A stretch of 64,000 nucleotides of DNA. Origin: Maribacter stanieri (lineage in GTDB: Bacteria; Bacteroidota; Bacteroidia; Flavobacteriales; Flavobacteriaceae). The notes under the pieces are model-generated. The model was not told where the DNA came from. It searched no databases and saw only the letters and a program-made list of their open reading frames with translations. The stretch is taken from NCBI RefSeq assembly GCF_900112245.1, contig NZ_FOYX01000001.1, positions 731,856 through 795,855 of the forward strand, written 5' to 3'. The position numbers and the translations under genes were made by a program. This document shows positions 17,540 to 26,245 of this stretch, in pieces (the stretch's first letter is position 1; each line of letters begins with the position of its first letter).

Positions 17540-18331
17540 CTAAATAGCATTATGCAACACACGTTGTACTTCCTCTTCAAAAAAGGAAGGATGATCTGCT
17601 ACAACATCACCTATTACTATAATTCCATGCATCGTTGTATCTATATTAGGTGTATGATGATGAATACTATCTAAGGTAGCTACAACACATCTTTCATTCT
17701 CTGTAGTTCCATTTTGTATTACGGCTATAGGCGTAATTCTACCCCTATATTTACTAACCTCATCTACAATTTCACTAAGTTTTCTTATTCCCATTAATAT
17801 TACCATTGTGGTAGATGATTTAGCGGCATATTGCAAATCTTGTGAGAATGTACCATCTTTTTTAGTGGCAGTCATTACCCAAAAACTACTGCTTACCCCT
17901 CTTTTGGTCATAGGTATTCCTTGACTAGATGGTACGGCAATTGAACTTGAAATACCTGGTATTATACTTACAGGAATACCAAAGGCTTCTACATACTCTA
18001 TCTCTTCATTTGCCCTACCAAAAACAAATGGATCACCGCCTTTTAATCTCACCACATGTCCGTATTCGAAGGCATATTCGACTATCAATTCATTAATCTC
18101 ATCTTGAGTATGAGAATGTTTTCCGCATCTTTTACCCGTATATATCTTAGGAATATCAGTACGTAGTTCAGATAACAGTTCATCACTAATTAATGCATCG
18201 TATAATATAACATCTGCCTCGTTCAAAACTCTCAAACCCCTTACTGTTATTAGGTCTTTTGCTCCAGGTCCTGCTCCAACCAAACTTACTTTTGCCGTTT
18301 TCTCTAATTCCATCTTCATAGTATTTAGCAT
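17540..18331 (-). CDS. cobA: Uroporphyrinogen-III C-methyltransferase (SUMT)
   Basis: A 263-residue single-domain enzyme that methylates uroporphyrinogen III twice with S-adenosylmethionine to give precorrin-2, the first step to siroheme. Visible motifs are VGAGPGAKDLITVRG near the start, VRLKGGDPFVFGRANEE, and PGISSSIAVPSSQGIPMTKR. Three Met codons (residues 1, 5 and 7) precede the domain, so the exact start is open. It is divergent from nirB and shares with it a control region containing a perfect palindrome. The later siroheme steps are encoded at 23843-24427. Confidence 0.93.
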   Translation of the reverse strand: MLNTMKMELEKTAKVSLVGAGPGAKDLITVRGLRVLNEADVILYDALISDELLSELRTDIPKIYTGKRCGKHSHTQDEINELIVEYAFEYGHVVRLKGGDPFVFGRANEEIEYVEAFGIPVSIIPGISSSIAVPSSQGIPMTKRGVSSSFWVMTATKKDGTFSQDLQYAAKSSTTMVILMGIRKLSEIVDEVSKYRGRITPIAVIQNGTTENERCVVATLDSIHHHTPNIDTTMHGIIVIGDVVADHPSFFEEEVQRVLHNAI

Positions 18332-18391
18332 TATAAATTATCGATTCTTCAACAAGAATACGTAATTATTTTCATAAAATTATCAACTATA

Positions 18392-18407
18392 TACGTATTT
18401 ATACGTA
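18392..18407. promoter_or_regulatory. Perfect TACGTA-N4-TACGTA palindrome between cobA and nirB
   Basis: Exact half-sites with spacer TTTA. It lies 31-46 bases before the nirB start and 61-76 bases before the cobA start, so one site could serve both. A lone TACGTA half-site lies at 18359-18364. Near-consensus boxes adjoin on each side (TAATATTG at 18406-18413 plus strand, TATAGTTG at 18384-18391 minus strand), each with one mismatch. Confidence 0.65.
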
Positions 18408-18437
18408 ATATTGCTAAGTAGCTAAATAAGTAAGCGT

Positions 18438-20957
18438 ATGAAAACTATACTAGTTGTCGGTAATGGAATGGTAGGATACAAATTTTGTGAGAAGTTTGTC
18501 GCTAAAGAAGAAAGCAAGCAGTTTAAATTGGTTGTTTTTGGAGAAGAGCCCAGACCTGCATATGATAGAGTTCACCTAAGTGAATTTTTCGAAAACCAAG
18601 ATGCTAAAGCCCTAGAAATGGCTCCTGCAGAATGGTACACAGAAAATGGTATAGAATTAATTGTAGATGAACGCGTTGCGGACATCCACAGAACCAATAA
18701 AACCATCACTACCGCAAAAAATAGGGAGTTCTCATATGACTATTTGGTTTTAGCCACAGGGTCATCTGCTTTCGTGCCGCCTATTAAAGGTGTTGAAAAA
18801 GAAGGTATTTTTGTATATAGAACTATTGAAGATTTAGAAGGCATGCTGGCGTACGCTGCTAAAATAAAGGCAAAGAACCCAAATGCTAAAGCTGCTGTTT
18901 TAGGTGGCGGACTGCTAGGACTAGAAGCTGGTAAAGCGGTAATGGATATGGGCTTGGAACCACATATTGTGGAGTTCGCACCTAAGTTAATGCCAAGACA
19001 GTTAGATTCTAGAAGTAGTCAGGTACTACAATTAAAACTGGAATCTATTGGTTTAAACATTCACTTGAGCAAAGCTACCAATCAAATTCTTGGGGATGAC
19101 GGATACATTACAGGAATGGAGTTTGGAGAGGATGATGTTTTAGATGTTGAAATGTTAGTGGTTTCTGCAGGTATACGCCCAAGAGACGAGCTAGGTAGAA
19201 GTTGCGGATTAGAAGTTGGTGTTCGTGGCGGTATTGTTGTAGATAACAAAATGCAAACATCTGATAGCAATATATATGCTATAGGCGAGATTGCTCTTTA
19301 TAATCAAATGATTTACGGATTAGTTGCACCTGGCTACGATATGGCCGGTGTGGCAGTAGACCAAATTATAGGTCTTACAGAAACTCTAATGCCTGCTGAA
19401 ATAGACATGTCTACCAAATTAAAATTGATCGGTGTTGATGTAGCAAGTTTTGGTGAACCTTTTATGCCTGCAGCTAAGGGTCACTCTATCATATTCGAAA
19501 ATAAAACACAGCATTTATATAAAAGAATCAATGTAAGTCTTGACGGCAAAAAACTGTTGGGAGGAATTTTAGTTGGTGATGCTTCAGATTATAGCATGTT
19601 ACACCAAATTTATTTGAACGGAATGCCTATTCCTGAAGATGCTTCTCAATTAATTTTACCTGCTAGTGAAGGTGGTGGTTCTTTTGGTGATGTTATGGAT
19701 TTACCAGATGGAGCACAAATATGTTCTTGTGAAAATGTTACAAAAGGACAAATTTGCGGTACTATTGAGAGTGGTGAATCTAAAGACCTTGCCGATGTGG
19801 TTAGTTGTACTAAAGCAGGTACTGGTTGTGGAGGATGTAAGCCCATGGTAAAAGACCTTACCGAGGCTACTCTAAAATCTTTAGGCATAGAAGTTAAAGA
19901 TTCAATTTGCGAACACTTTGATTTAAACAGACAAGATTTATATAAAATCATTCAAGTAAAAGGCTATAATACTTTTAATGAAGTTCTTGATAATCACGGA
20001 AACGGTGGTCATGGTTGCGAATTGTGTAAACCGGTTGTTGCTTCTTTGATGGCTAGTATTAATGCAGATACTGCTAATAAAGAGTATGCCATACAGGATT
20101 CTAATGATAGATTCTTAGCAAACATTCAGCGTAATGGAACGTATTCTGTTGTTCCTCGTGTTCCTGGTGGAGAAATTACACCAGATAAGCTAATTGCTCT
20201 TGGAGAAATTGCTAAAAAATATGATTTATATACCAAAGTAACTGGTGGTGTTCGTATCGATTTATTTGGTGCTACCTTAAACCAATTGCCATTAATCTGG
20301 AAAGATTTAATTGATCATGGTTTTGAAAGTGGACATGCCTACGGGAAATCTCTACGTACAGTAAAAACTTGTGTAGGTTCTACATGGTGTCGATACGGCA
20401 TGGATGAAAGTGTAAGTTTTGGTATCGAATTAGAAAATAGATATAGAGGAATACGTGCTCCACACAAAATTAAAGGTGGTGTTTCTGGCTGTATTCGTGA
20501 ATGTGCCGAAGCTCGTGGAAAAGATTTTGGTTTAATTGCTGTAGAAGGTGGTTGGAACTTATACCTTGGCGGTAATGGTGGCGCTACACCCAGACATGCT
20601 GAATTATTTGCAGAACAAATAGATAATGCAACCGTAATTAAATATATAGATCGTTACCTAATGTTATACATGCGTACTGCAAAGCCTTTACAAAGAACAG
20701 CAGCATGGCAAGAACGTTTAGAAGGTGGACTTAATTATTTAAAAGAAGTAATTATAGATGATAAACTAGGGATTGCAGAAGATTTAGAAAATGAAATGCA
20801 AACATTAGTTAATAAGTTTGAGTGTGAATGGACACAAGCTATTAACGACCCAGAAATGATGAAGCGTTTTAATCACTTTGTAAATAGTGAAGAAGAAGAT
20901 GACAACTTAGTTTTCGTTCCATTAAGAGAACAAAAAATGCCAGAAAAATGGGTCTAA
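18438..20957 (+). CDS. nirB: Nitrite reductase (NAD(P)H) large subunit
   Basis: An 839-residue cytoplasmic enzyme reducing nitrite to ammonium. The N-terminal half is an FAD/NAD-binding oxidoreductase (ILVVGNGMVGYKF, AAVLGGGLLGLEAG). A BFD-like [2Fe-2S] domain with C429-x-C431 and GTGCGGCKP follows, then a second, shorter Cys-containing segment (GHGCELCKP). The C-terminal siroheme domain has C645-x5-C651 (CVGSTWC) and C685-x3-C689 (CIREC), which bind the [4Fe-4S]-siroheme pair. Length is normal for NirB. It heads a plus-strand operon with nirD, a DUF4202 gene, the sensor kinase and the siroheme synthase. Confidence 0.96.
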   Translation: MKTILVVGNGMVGYKFCEKFVAKEESKQFKLVVFGEEPRPAYDRVHLSEFFENQDAKALEMAPAEWYTENGIELIVDERVADIHRTNKTITTAKNREFSYDYLVLATGSSAFVPPIKGVEKEGIFVYRTIEDLEGMLAYAAKIKAKNPNAKAAVLGGGLLGLEAGKAVMDMGLEPHIVEFAPKLMPRQLDSRSSQVLQLKLESIGLNIHLSKATNQILGDDGYITGMEFGEDDVLDVEMLVVSAGIRPRDELGRSCGLEVGVRGGIVVDNKMQTSDSNIYAIGEIALYNQMIYGLVAPGYDMAGVAVDQIIGLTETLMPAEIDMSTKLKLIGVDVASFGEPFMPAAKGHSIIFENKTQHLYKRINVSLDGKKLLGGILVGDASDYSMLHQIYLNGMPIPEDASQLILPASEGGGSFGDVMDLPDGAQICSCENVTKGQICGTIESGESKDLADVVSCTKAGTGCGGCKPMVKDLTEATLKSLGIEVKDSICEHFDLNRQDLYKIIQVKGYNTFNEVLDNHGNGGHGCELCKPVVASLMASINADTANKEYAIQDSNDRFLANIQRNGTYSVVPRVPGGEITPDKLIALGEIAKKYDLYTKVTGGVRIDLFGATLNQLPLIWKDLIDHGFESGHAYGKSLRTVKTCVGSTWCRYGMDESVSFGIELENRYRGIRAPHKIKGGVSGCIRECAEARGKDFGLIAVEGGWNLYLGGNGGATPRHAELFAEQIDNATVIKYIDRYLMLYMRTAKPLQRTAAWQERLEGGLNYLKEVIIDDKLGIAEDLENEMQTLVNKFECEWTQAINDPEMMKRFNHFVNSEEEDDNLVFVPLREQKMPEKWV

Positions 20958-20993
20958 CTACGCTTTAAGCAACCAATTTCTAAAATTTAAACA

Positions 20994-21371
20994 ATGACTA
21001 TAATTTCAGATAAATATAAGACCGTAAAACCAGAGGAAGTAACAGTTTGGTTTAAAGCAGCACCAGTTACTGCGTTTCCAAAAGATGGAGGCGCTTGTGT
21101 AAAATATAAAGATCTACAAATTGCTGTATTTAATTTTGAACGACTAAATACATGGTACGCTTGCCAAAACCTTTCTCCCGAAAAACAAGAAATGGTTTTA
21201 AGCAGAGGTATGATTGGTGACCATAAGGGTATACCAATGGTAGCCTGTCCGTTACACAAAAAGACATTTTCATTAGAAAATGGCGAAAATTTAAATAGTG
21301 ATTTGGACCCAATAGCGGTATATCCTATTAAAATAGAGGATGACTTTGTGTATGTTGGCTTTTCTGAATAG
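20994..21371 (+). CDS. nirD: Nitrite reductase (NAD(P)H) small subunit
   Basis: A 125-residue protein with a Rieske-like fold, 36 bases after nirB. The cluster ligands of true Rieske proteins (CxH and CxxH) are only partly present: the first motif reads YACQNL and the second ACPLHKKTF. NirD subunits commonly lack a functional cluster and act structurally with NirB, so this agrees with the family. Order and strand support co-expression with nirB. Confidence 0.92.
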   Translation: MTIISDKYKTVKPEEVTVWFKAAPVTAFPKDGGACVKYKDLQIAVFNFERLNTWYACQNLSPEKQEMVLSRGMIGDHKGIPMVACPLHKKTFSLENGENLNSDLDPIAVYPIKIEDDFVYVGFSE

Positions 21372-21392
21372 CTTTGAGTAAATTAATGACTT

Positions 21393-21983
21393 ATGGCGAC
21401 GACAGATAAATTACGGGTAGCATTTCAACATTTTGACGAAGCCAATACCCAAGACCCAAATACTGAAGTTTTTGAAGGTACTACCTACCCTAAAGAAGTA
21501 CTCTACGGTATTCGAATGACCGAGCGCCTTAACGAGTTTGACCCAACTGCATCTGAAGCATTACGTTTAACCGCCAGATGTCAGCATATTTGTAGATGGG
21601 AAATACCAAGGGAGTCATATGAAATGAATCGCGAAGGGTACCTTAGATGGAGACAAGATCTAAAAAAATTCCACGCCAATAAAGCTGCGGCTATTTTAGA
21701 GGAAATTGGTTATGATCAAGATACAATTGATAAAGTGCGTTTTCTATTAGAGAAAAAACAGCTGAAAAAAAACGAAGAAACACAAAGCTTAGAAGATGTT
21801 ATCTGCTTGGTTTTTCTAGAGTTTTATTTTGAGCCTTTTGCCCATAAACATGCAGAGGACAAGACTATAGACATTCTTCAAAAAACATGGAGAAAGATGT
21901 CTGAAAAGGGGCAAAGTGCCGCATTAAAATTACCATTATCTAAATATTCTTTAGATTTAATTACCAAGGCGCTACACGCCTAA
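21393..21983 (+). CDS. DUF4202 family protein of the nitrate cluster
   Basis: A 196-residue soluble protein of the DUF4202 family (TARCQHICRWEIPRESY, HANKAAAILEEIGYD and EDVICLVFLEFYFE segments). The His and acidic residues in these helical blocks recall an HD-like metal-binding fold, but no canonical HD pair is evident. It lies 21 bases after nirD and 22 bases before the sensor kinase, so it belongs to the nitrite reductase operon. Its role is unknown; co-location suggests regulation or cofactor care for nitrite reduction. Confidence 0.8.
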   Translation: MATTDKLRVAFQHFDEANTQDPNTEVFEGTTYPKEVLYGIRMTERLNEFDPTASEALRLTARCQHICRWEIPRESYEMNREGYLRWRQDLKKFHANKAAAILEEIGYDQDTIDKVRFLLEKKQLKKNEETQSLEDVICLVFLEFYFEPFAHKHAEDKTIDILQKTWRKMSEKGQSAALKLPLSKYSLDLITKALHA

Positions 21984-22005
21984 AATAATTTACTTCTTAT
22001 TATTT

Positions 22006-23856
22006 ATGGCCAATAACGACCACAATATACCATTGGACACGGCTACCTTTATACGTATACGTAAGTGGTATCTATTGGCATTGGCGGCTATTGCTATTAC
22101 CGTCATTATTGCCCAAGTACTTATCCAATTACACCTAAAAGCGCAATCTGGAGATTCTCAACTTATAAATATAGCCGGTAGACAACGTGCTTTTAGTCAA
22201 AAATTGACCAAAGAGACCTTACTTTTAAAAGATTTAAGTGATCCAGAAGATAAGAAGATGGTACTCTCTGAAATAGAAAAGACTCTTGAAATTTGGAAAG
22301 TATCTCACGTAGGGCTTCATATGGGCGATGCCTCCTTTAACCTGCCTTACGAAGATGACCCTAAGGTCAAGGCATTATTTAAAAAGCTTGATCCGCACCA
22401 TTCGGCAATGGTTGGTGCTTTAGAGCACGTACTTGTAAAACATCAACAAGATATTAATGCATCTGTACAACAAAATGATCTAGATGCCTTGCTGAACAAT
22501 GAGCGTCAGTTTTTAAAACTCATGGATCAAATTGTAAACGAATATGACGCACGTAGTAATGAACAGCTTCAGAAACTAAAACAAAAGGAATACTGGTTAT
22601 TGGCTTTTTCGTTATTAATTCTCTTGTTAGAAATCTTCGTGATCTTTAGACCGCTATCCATCCAAATTAAAAATACTATTGGTCATCTTATGGGTAAGGA
22701 TGAGGAATCTAAAGGTCAACTAGAAAAGATTCAAAACCTGTATGAGGAAAAGGAACAATCCTTAAAAGAGTTACAAGAACTGAATTTCGTTATAGACAAC
22801 GCTGCCCTATTTGCGAGTATTCGTAAAGATGGTTCCATAGTTTTTATCAGTAAAAAATTTTTAAATCTATTAGACCATGAAACTATACCGGTTAATAAAC
22901 CTTTTTCAGAAATACTAACCACAGAGGAAGGTCAGCAATCATACCTAAAAGAGGTATTGAAAATAAACAGAAAGAATATTATTCGAAAAGAAGAATTGCA
23001 AGTGGTCACTTCTAAAGGAACTACAATTTGGCTAGACATGTCAATTGTACCCATGCATCAATCTACCTTAGAACAAGATATTTTAATTCTATGTTCAGAT
23101 ATCACCGAACGAAAAGAAAATCAGCTTAAAGTACAAGAACTGACCAAGCAGAATTTTGAGGAACGCATGCAGCAAAAAAAGGCGCAAGCGAGTCAAATAG
23201 TAGAAGGGCAAGAAGAAGAACGCAAGCGTATTGCCAAAGATATTCATGACGGAATAGGGCAAATGCTAACTGCTCTCAAATTCAATATCGAATCTATAGA
23301 TATTGAGGATAAAGCTAAAACCGGTGAGAAAATTACCTATTTAAAAAGCTTAACGTCAGACCTAATAAAAGGGGTAAGAACGGCCACTTTTAACCTTACT
23401 CCCCCAGAATTAAGTGACCACGGCATATTTCCTGCTATTCATAAAATGACCACAGAGCTTTCTAAATTAACCGGTAAGACGGTTCTGTTTAAAAATAAGA
23501 CCGATGCTAATATTAGGTTCGACTCGCTAGCTGAAACCAATATTTATCGTGTTACCCAAGAAGCGGTTAACAATGCCATAAAATATGCAGAAGCAAATTA
23601 TATTTTGGTTACCTTAAATTACTCCTATCCTATTTTAAGTGTAGTCATAGATGATGATGGCAAAGGTTTTGATGATTCCATTTTAGGAAAATTACCAAAA
23701 AATAATAGTGAAGGCGGTATGGGTCTGTTTTTTATGAAAGAACGTATCGACTATATTAACGGTCGCTTATTCATAAACTCTGAACTTGGTAAGGGTACGC
23801 GTGTCACCATTAATTATAAAACCGAAGAAAACAAAATTTCACATGGAACGGAATGA
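22006..23856 (+). CDS. NarX-type nitrate-sensing histidine kinase
   Basis: A 616-residue membrane kinase. TM1 is at about 21-42 and TM2 at 197-214. Between them is a helical periplasmic sensor of the PilJ/NIT type, beginning with a P-box-like stretch (LINIAGRQRAFSQKL, residues 53-67) similar to the nitrate-binding segment of NarX. A coiled coil and a PAS domain (about 255-370) follow, then HisKA_3 with His414 in KDIHDGIGQM, and a GHKL ATPase domain (EAVNNAIKYAE, DDDGKGF, GGMGLFF). Its partner is probably the NarL-type regulator at 8526-9197, about 13 kb away on the other strand. It overlaps the next gene by 14 bases. Confidence 0.9.
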   Translation: MANNDHNIPLDTATFIRIRKWYLLALAAIAITVIIAQVLIQLHLKAQSGDSQLINIAGRQRAFSQKLTKETLLLKDLSDPEDKKMVLSEIEKTLEIWKVSHVGLHMGDASFNLPYEDDPKVKALFKKLDPHHSAMVGALEHVLVKHQQDINASVQQNDLDALLNNERQFLKLMDQIVNEYDARSNEQLQKLKQKEYWLLAFSLLILLLEIFVIFRPLSIQIKNTIGHLMGKDEESKGQLEKIQNLYEEKEQSLKELQELNFVIDNAALFASIRKDGSIVFISKKFLNLLDHETIPVNKPFSEILTTEEGQQSYLKEVLKINRKNIIRKEELQVVTSKGTTIWLDMSIVPMHQSTLEQDILILCSDITERKENQLKVQELTKQNFEERMQQKKAQASQIVEGQEEERKRIAKDIHDGIGQMLTALKFNIESIDIEDKAKTGEKITYLKSLTSDLIKGVRTATFNLTPPELSDHGIFPAIHKMTTELSKLTGKTVLFKNKTDANIRFDSLAETNIYRVTQEAVNNAIKYAEANYILVTLNYSYPILSVVIDDDGKGFDDSILGKLPKNNSEGGMGLFFMKERIDYINGRLFINSELGKGTRVTINYKTEENKISHGTE

Positions 23857-24427
23857 GCTTTACCCTGTATTTTTAAAAGTATCTAACCTTCATATTTTAA
23901 TTGTTGGCGGTGGAAATGTTGCGCTGGAGAAATTGACATTTCTATTAAAATCTAGTCCTAATGCACAAGTAGAAATGGTAGCACCTATGTTTAGGGAAGA
24001 AACCGTTGAGCTAGCCAACAAATTCAATATAAAAATGAATGTGGCAGATTATGATGTTTCTTATTTAAAAGGGAAACATATTGCAATTGCCACTACAGAT
24101 AATGTACCCGTAAACGAGCAGGTATATCATGATTGTAGGGAAAGACAGATTCTAGTCAATGTTGCAGATAACCCACCTTATTGTGATTTCTACATGGGCG
24201 GCATCGTTACTAAAGGCAATGTAAAAGTGGCCATTTCTACCAACGGAAAATCACCTACAACAGCCAAAAGACTTCGTCAATTTTTTGAGGATGTTATTCC
24301 GGAAAATATAGACGATCTTGTAAAAAACCTCAACGAGTTTCGAAAAACCATAAAAGGCGATTTCGAAGAAAAAGTGGAAACCTTAAATGAGTTTACCAAA
24401 GGTTTAGTGAATAAGAAAGAGGAGTAA
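23843..24427 (+). CDS. Precorrin-2 dehydrogenase / sirohydrochlorin ferrochelatase (siroheme synthase)
   Basis: A 194-residue protein equivalent to the N-terminal half of CysG, or Met8. The start is ATG 23843 (MERNELYPVF), because the frame upstream only overlaps the kinase. The NAD-binding motif is HILIVGGGNVALEK, and the segments IATTDNVPVNEQVYHDCR and VNVADNPPYCDFYMGG are typical. It oxidises precorrin-2 and inserts iron to give siroheme. Together with CobA (17540-18331) the siroheme route is complete for NirB. It closes the plus-strand operon. Confidence 0.92.
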   Translation: MERNELYPVFLKVSNLHILIVGGGNVALEKLTFLLKSSPNAQVEMVAPMFREETVELANKFNIKMNVADYDVSYLKGKHIAIATTDNVPVNEQVYHDCRERQILVNVADNPPYCDFYMGGIVTKGNVKVAISTNGKSPTTAKRLRQFFEDVIPENIDDLVKNLNEFRKTIKGDFEEKVETLNEFTKGLVNKKEE

Positions 24428-24428
24428 T

Positions 24429-24986
24429 CTAGTTCTCATTACTAACATGCGCAACGTCATGACTACAGCTGTAATGTGCATTATCGGCAGCATAAACAGA
24501 AGCATCTGCAGATTCTTGCGCATCTTGTATTAAGCGCTGTGCTATACGCATATGGTATTGTAAGTTGCCAAGATTGTTCGCTTTTGCAGCATTTTTGACA
24601 TTCTCAAAAGCTTCCGTAGAAAAATCACGAGAATCTATGGCGTGCCTTTCAGCATCTATGGTATAACTCATAACTTCTGCCAAGCCGCAACTTTCAGAAT
24701 CGTATTGCGCCTCAGAAGCTAAAATTACCGCTTCATCCGCGGCGTTTACTGCCTGCCCCATTAATAACATTACTGTTTTAGTGTTTTTTCGCGCCTTAGT
24801 TATAGACGCATCAAAAGAAGCTATTTCAGCTGAAGTACTCAGTGAGTCTGAAAGCTGACTTACTTGCTGCATATAACTCTGAACATCACTTATTTCACTT
24901 TTAAAAACTTCACATTGGGCTTGTAAATATGTTGATGTAAAAAACAATAATACAGCAACTTTTAGGCATGTTTTAATCTTGTTCAT
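24429..24986 (-). CDS. Secreted helical protein of unknown function
   Basis: A 185-residue protein with a signal peptide (cleavage expected after TYLQA). The mature part is nearly all helix with many Ala, Ser, Asp and Glu residues, suggesting a helical bundle or coiled coil. Three Cys remain in the mature part, one at its start, one in the middle (ESCGLA) and one near the end (HYSCSHDVAH), the last flanked by His. No family is recognised. It is convergent with the nitrite operon, with its stop almost touching that of the siroheme gene, so there is no sign of co-transcription. Confidence 0.7.
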   Translation of the reverse strand: MNKIKTCLKVAVLLFFTSTYLQAQCEVFKSEISDVQSYMQQVSQLSDSLSTSAEIASFDASITKARKNTKTVMLLMGQAVNAADEAVILASEAQYDSESCGLAEVMSYTIDAERHAIDSRDFSTEAFENVKNAAKANNLGNLQYHMRIAQRLIQDAQESADASVYAADNAHYSCSHDVAHVSNEN

Positions 24987-25184
24987 TCTTGGGGGAAATT
25001 ATTTGGTTATGGTATTAACTTCAATAATTTCAAAATCGTATTATAATTAGGCCAACTGCATAAAATAAGGAGAATTCTTGTTAAATGGACTTAATTTAGA
25101 CTTCTTACTACTATCCCCTAACTAAACTAAGTAGAGTTTGGGAGATTTAAATATCTTTAAAATCTATATCACATTATCATACCT

Positions 25185-26243
25185 ATGACCCACCAATCTA
25201 TCTTACATATTCTATTAGAATTTAACCTCAACACAAGCAAATTTGAATTCACTACTTTAAACTCAGGTCTAATAAACGATACATATTTGGTCTCAGGTGA
25301 TACAGGTCAACAATATATTCTACAGAAAATAAATCATAAGGTATTTAAAAACCCTGAGGTGTTGATGAATAACATTAATTATACCCTGCCCTCTTTGTCT
25401 GCAAATGATTATGCTCAAATAACTTTTCTTTCTACCACGGACGGACAAAACTGTCTTAAGAAAGATGATGAATTTTGGCGTATAATGACATTTATACCTA
25501 ATAGTACAACGTATGACACCACTACGGATACAGACATTGCTTTTGAAGCAGGACGAATTATTGGTAGGTTTCATGATTTATTAAAAACGGTAGATGTTGA
25601 GATAATTGAAGACACCTTACCTAAGTTTCATAATCTTGCATATAGAACTCAAGAGTTCAAAGAAGCACTAAAAAAAACTACTCCAGAAAAAAAGGAAATT
25701 GCTCATAACGCTATCGAACAGGCGCATCATTTTCTTAAAGAATTGGAACAATTAAATAATGAGAACCTACCTTTTAGAGTTTGCCATAATGATACCAAAC
25801 TGAACAATATTTTGTTCACTAAGGCAACCCAAAAAGCACTTTGCCTTATTGACCTTGATACGATTATGAAAGGCTATTTTTTCTATGATTTTGGTGATGC
25901 CATTAGAACGGTCGTAAATAATGCTCCTGAAGATGAGCAAAATCACGATTTAATTCATTTCGATGAACATCTTTTCAAAGCCTTTGTTGACGGACTAGCT
26001 TCTAACAATACATTTTTATCTTCTGCCGATATTTCAAGTCTGCCCTTAGGAGCCGTATTTATGCCATTTATTCATGGGTTACGTGCATTGACCGACTACC
26101 TGAACAACAATAAATACTACAAGGTAACTTACGAAAACCAAAATCTAGACCGCTGCCTTAGCCTTTTCAATTTTGCAGAAAAAGCATTGGCCAAAAAAGA
26201 CTTTATGGCAAGTTATACGCAACAAAAACTTGGACGCTTATAG
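25185..26243 (+). CDS. Aminoglycoside-phosphotransferase-family kinase (NahK-like)
   Basis: A 352-residue kinase-fold protein. The catalytic loop FRVCHNDTKLNNILF and the metal-binding LIDLDTIMKGYFFYDFGD are both present, and the N-terminal lobe contains YILQKINHKVF. The sequence type resembles N-acetylhexosamine 1-kinase and related sugar kinases rather than antibiotic-modifying enzymes, and the word aminoglycoside reflects only the Pfam family name. It stands alone between convergent or unrelated genes. The substrate is unknown; a sugar or small alcohol is likely. Confidence 0.82.
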   Translation: MTHQSILHILLEFNLNTSKFEFTTLNSGLINDTYLVSGDTGQQYILQKINHKVFKNPEVLMNNINYTLPSLSANDYAQITFLSTTDGQNCLKKDDEFWRIMTFIPNSTTYDTTTDTDIAFEAGRIIGRFHDLLKTVDVEIIEDTLPKFHNLAYRTQEFKEALKKTTPEKKEIAHNAIEQAHHFLKELEQLNNENLPFRVCHNDTKLNNILFTKATQKALCLIDLDTIMKGYFFYDFGDAIRTVVNNAPEDEQNHDLIHFDEHLFKAFVDGLASNNTFLSSADISSLPLGAVFMPFIHGLRALTDYLNNNKYYKVTYENQNLDRCLSLFNFAEKALAKKDFMASYTQQKLGRL

Positions 26244-26245
26244 CC

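Noticed and set aside
22050-22063. ATACGTATACGTAAG run resembling the TACGTA motif
   Set aside because: It is within the sensor kinase coding sequence and the two half-sites overlap instead of having a 4-base spacer.
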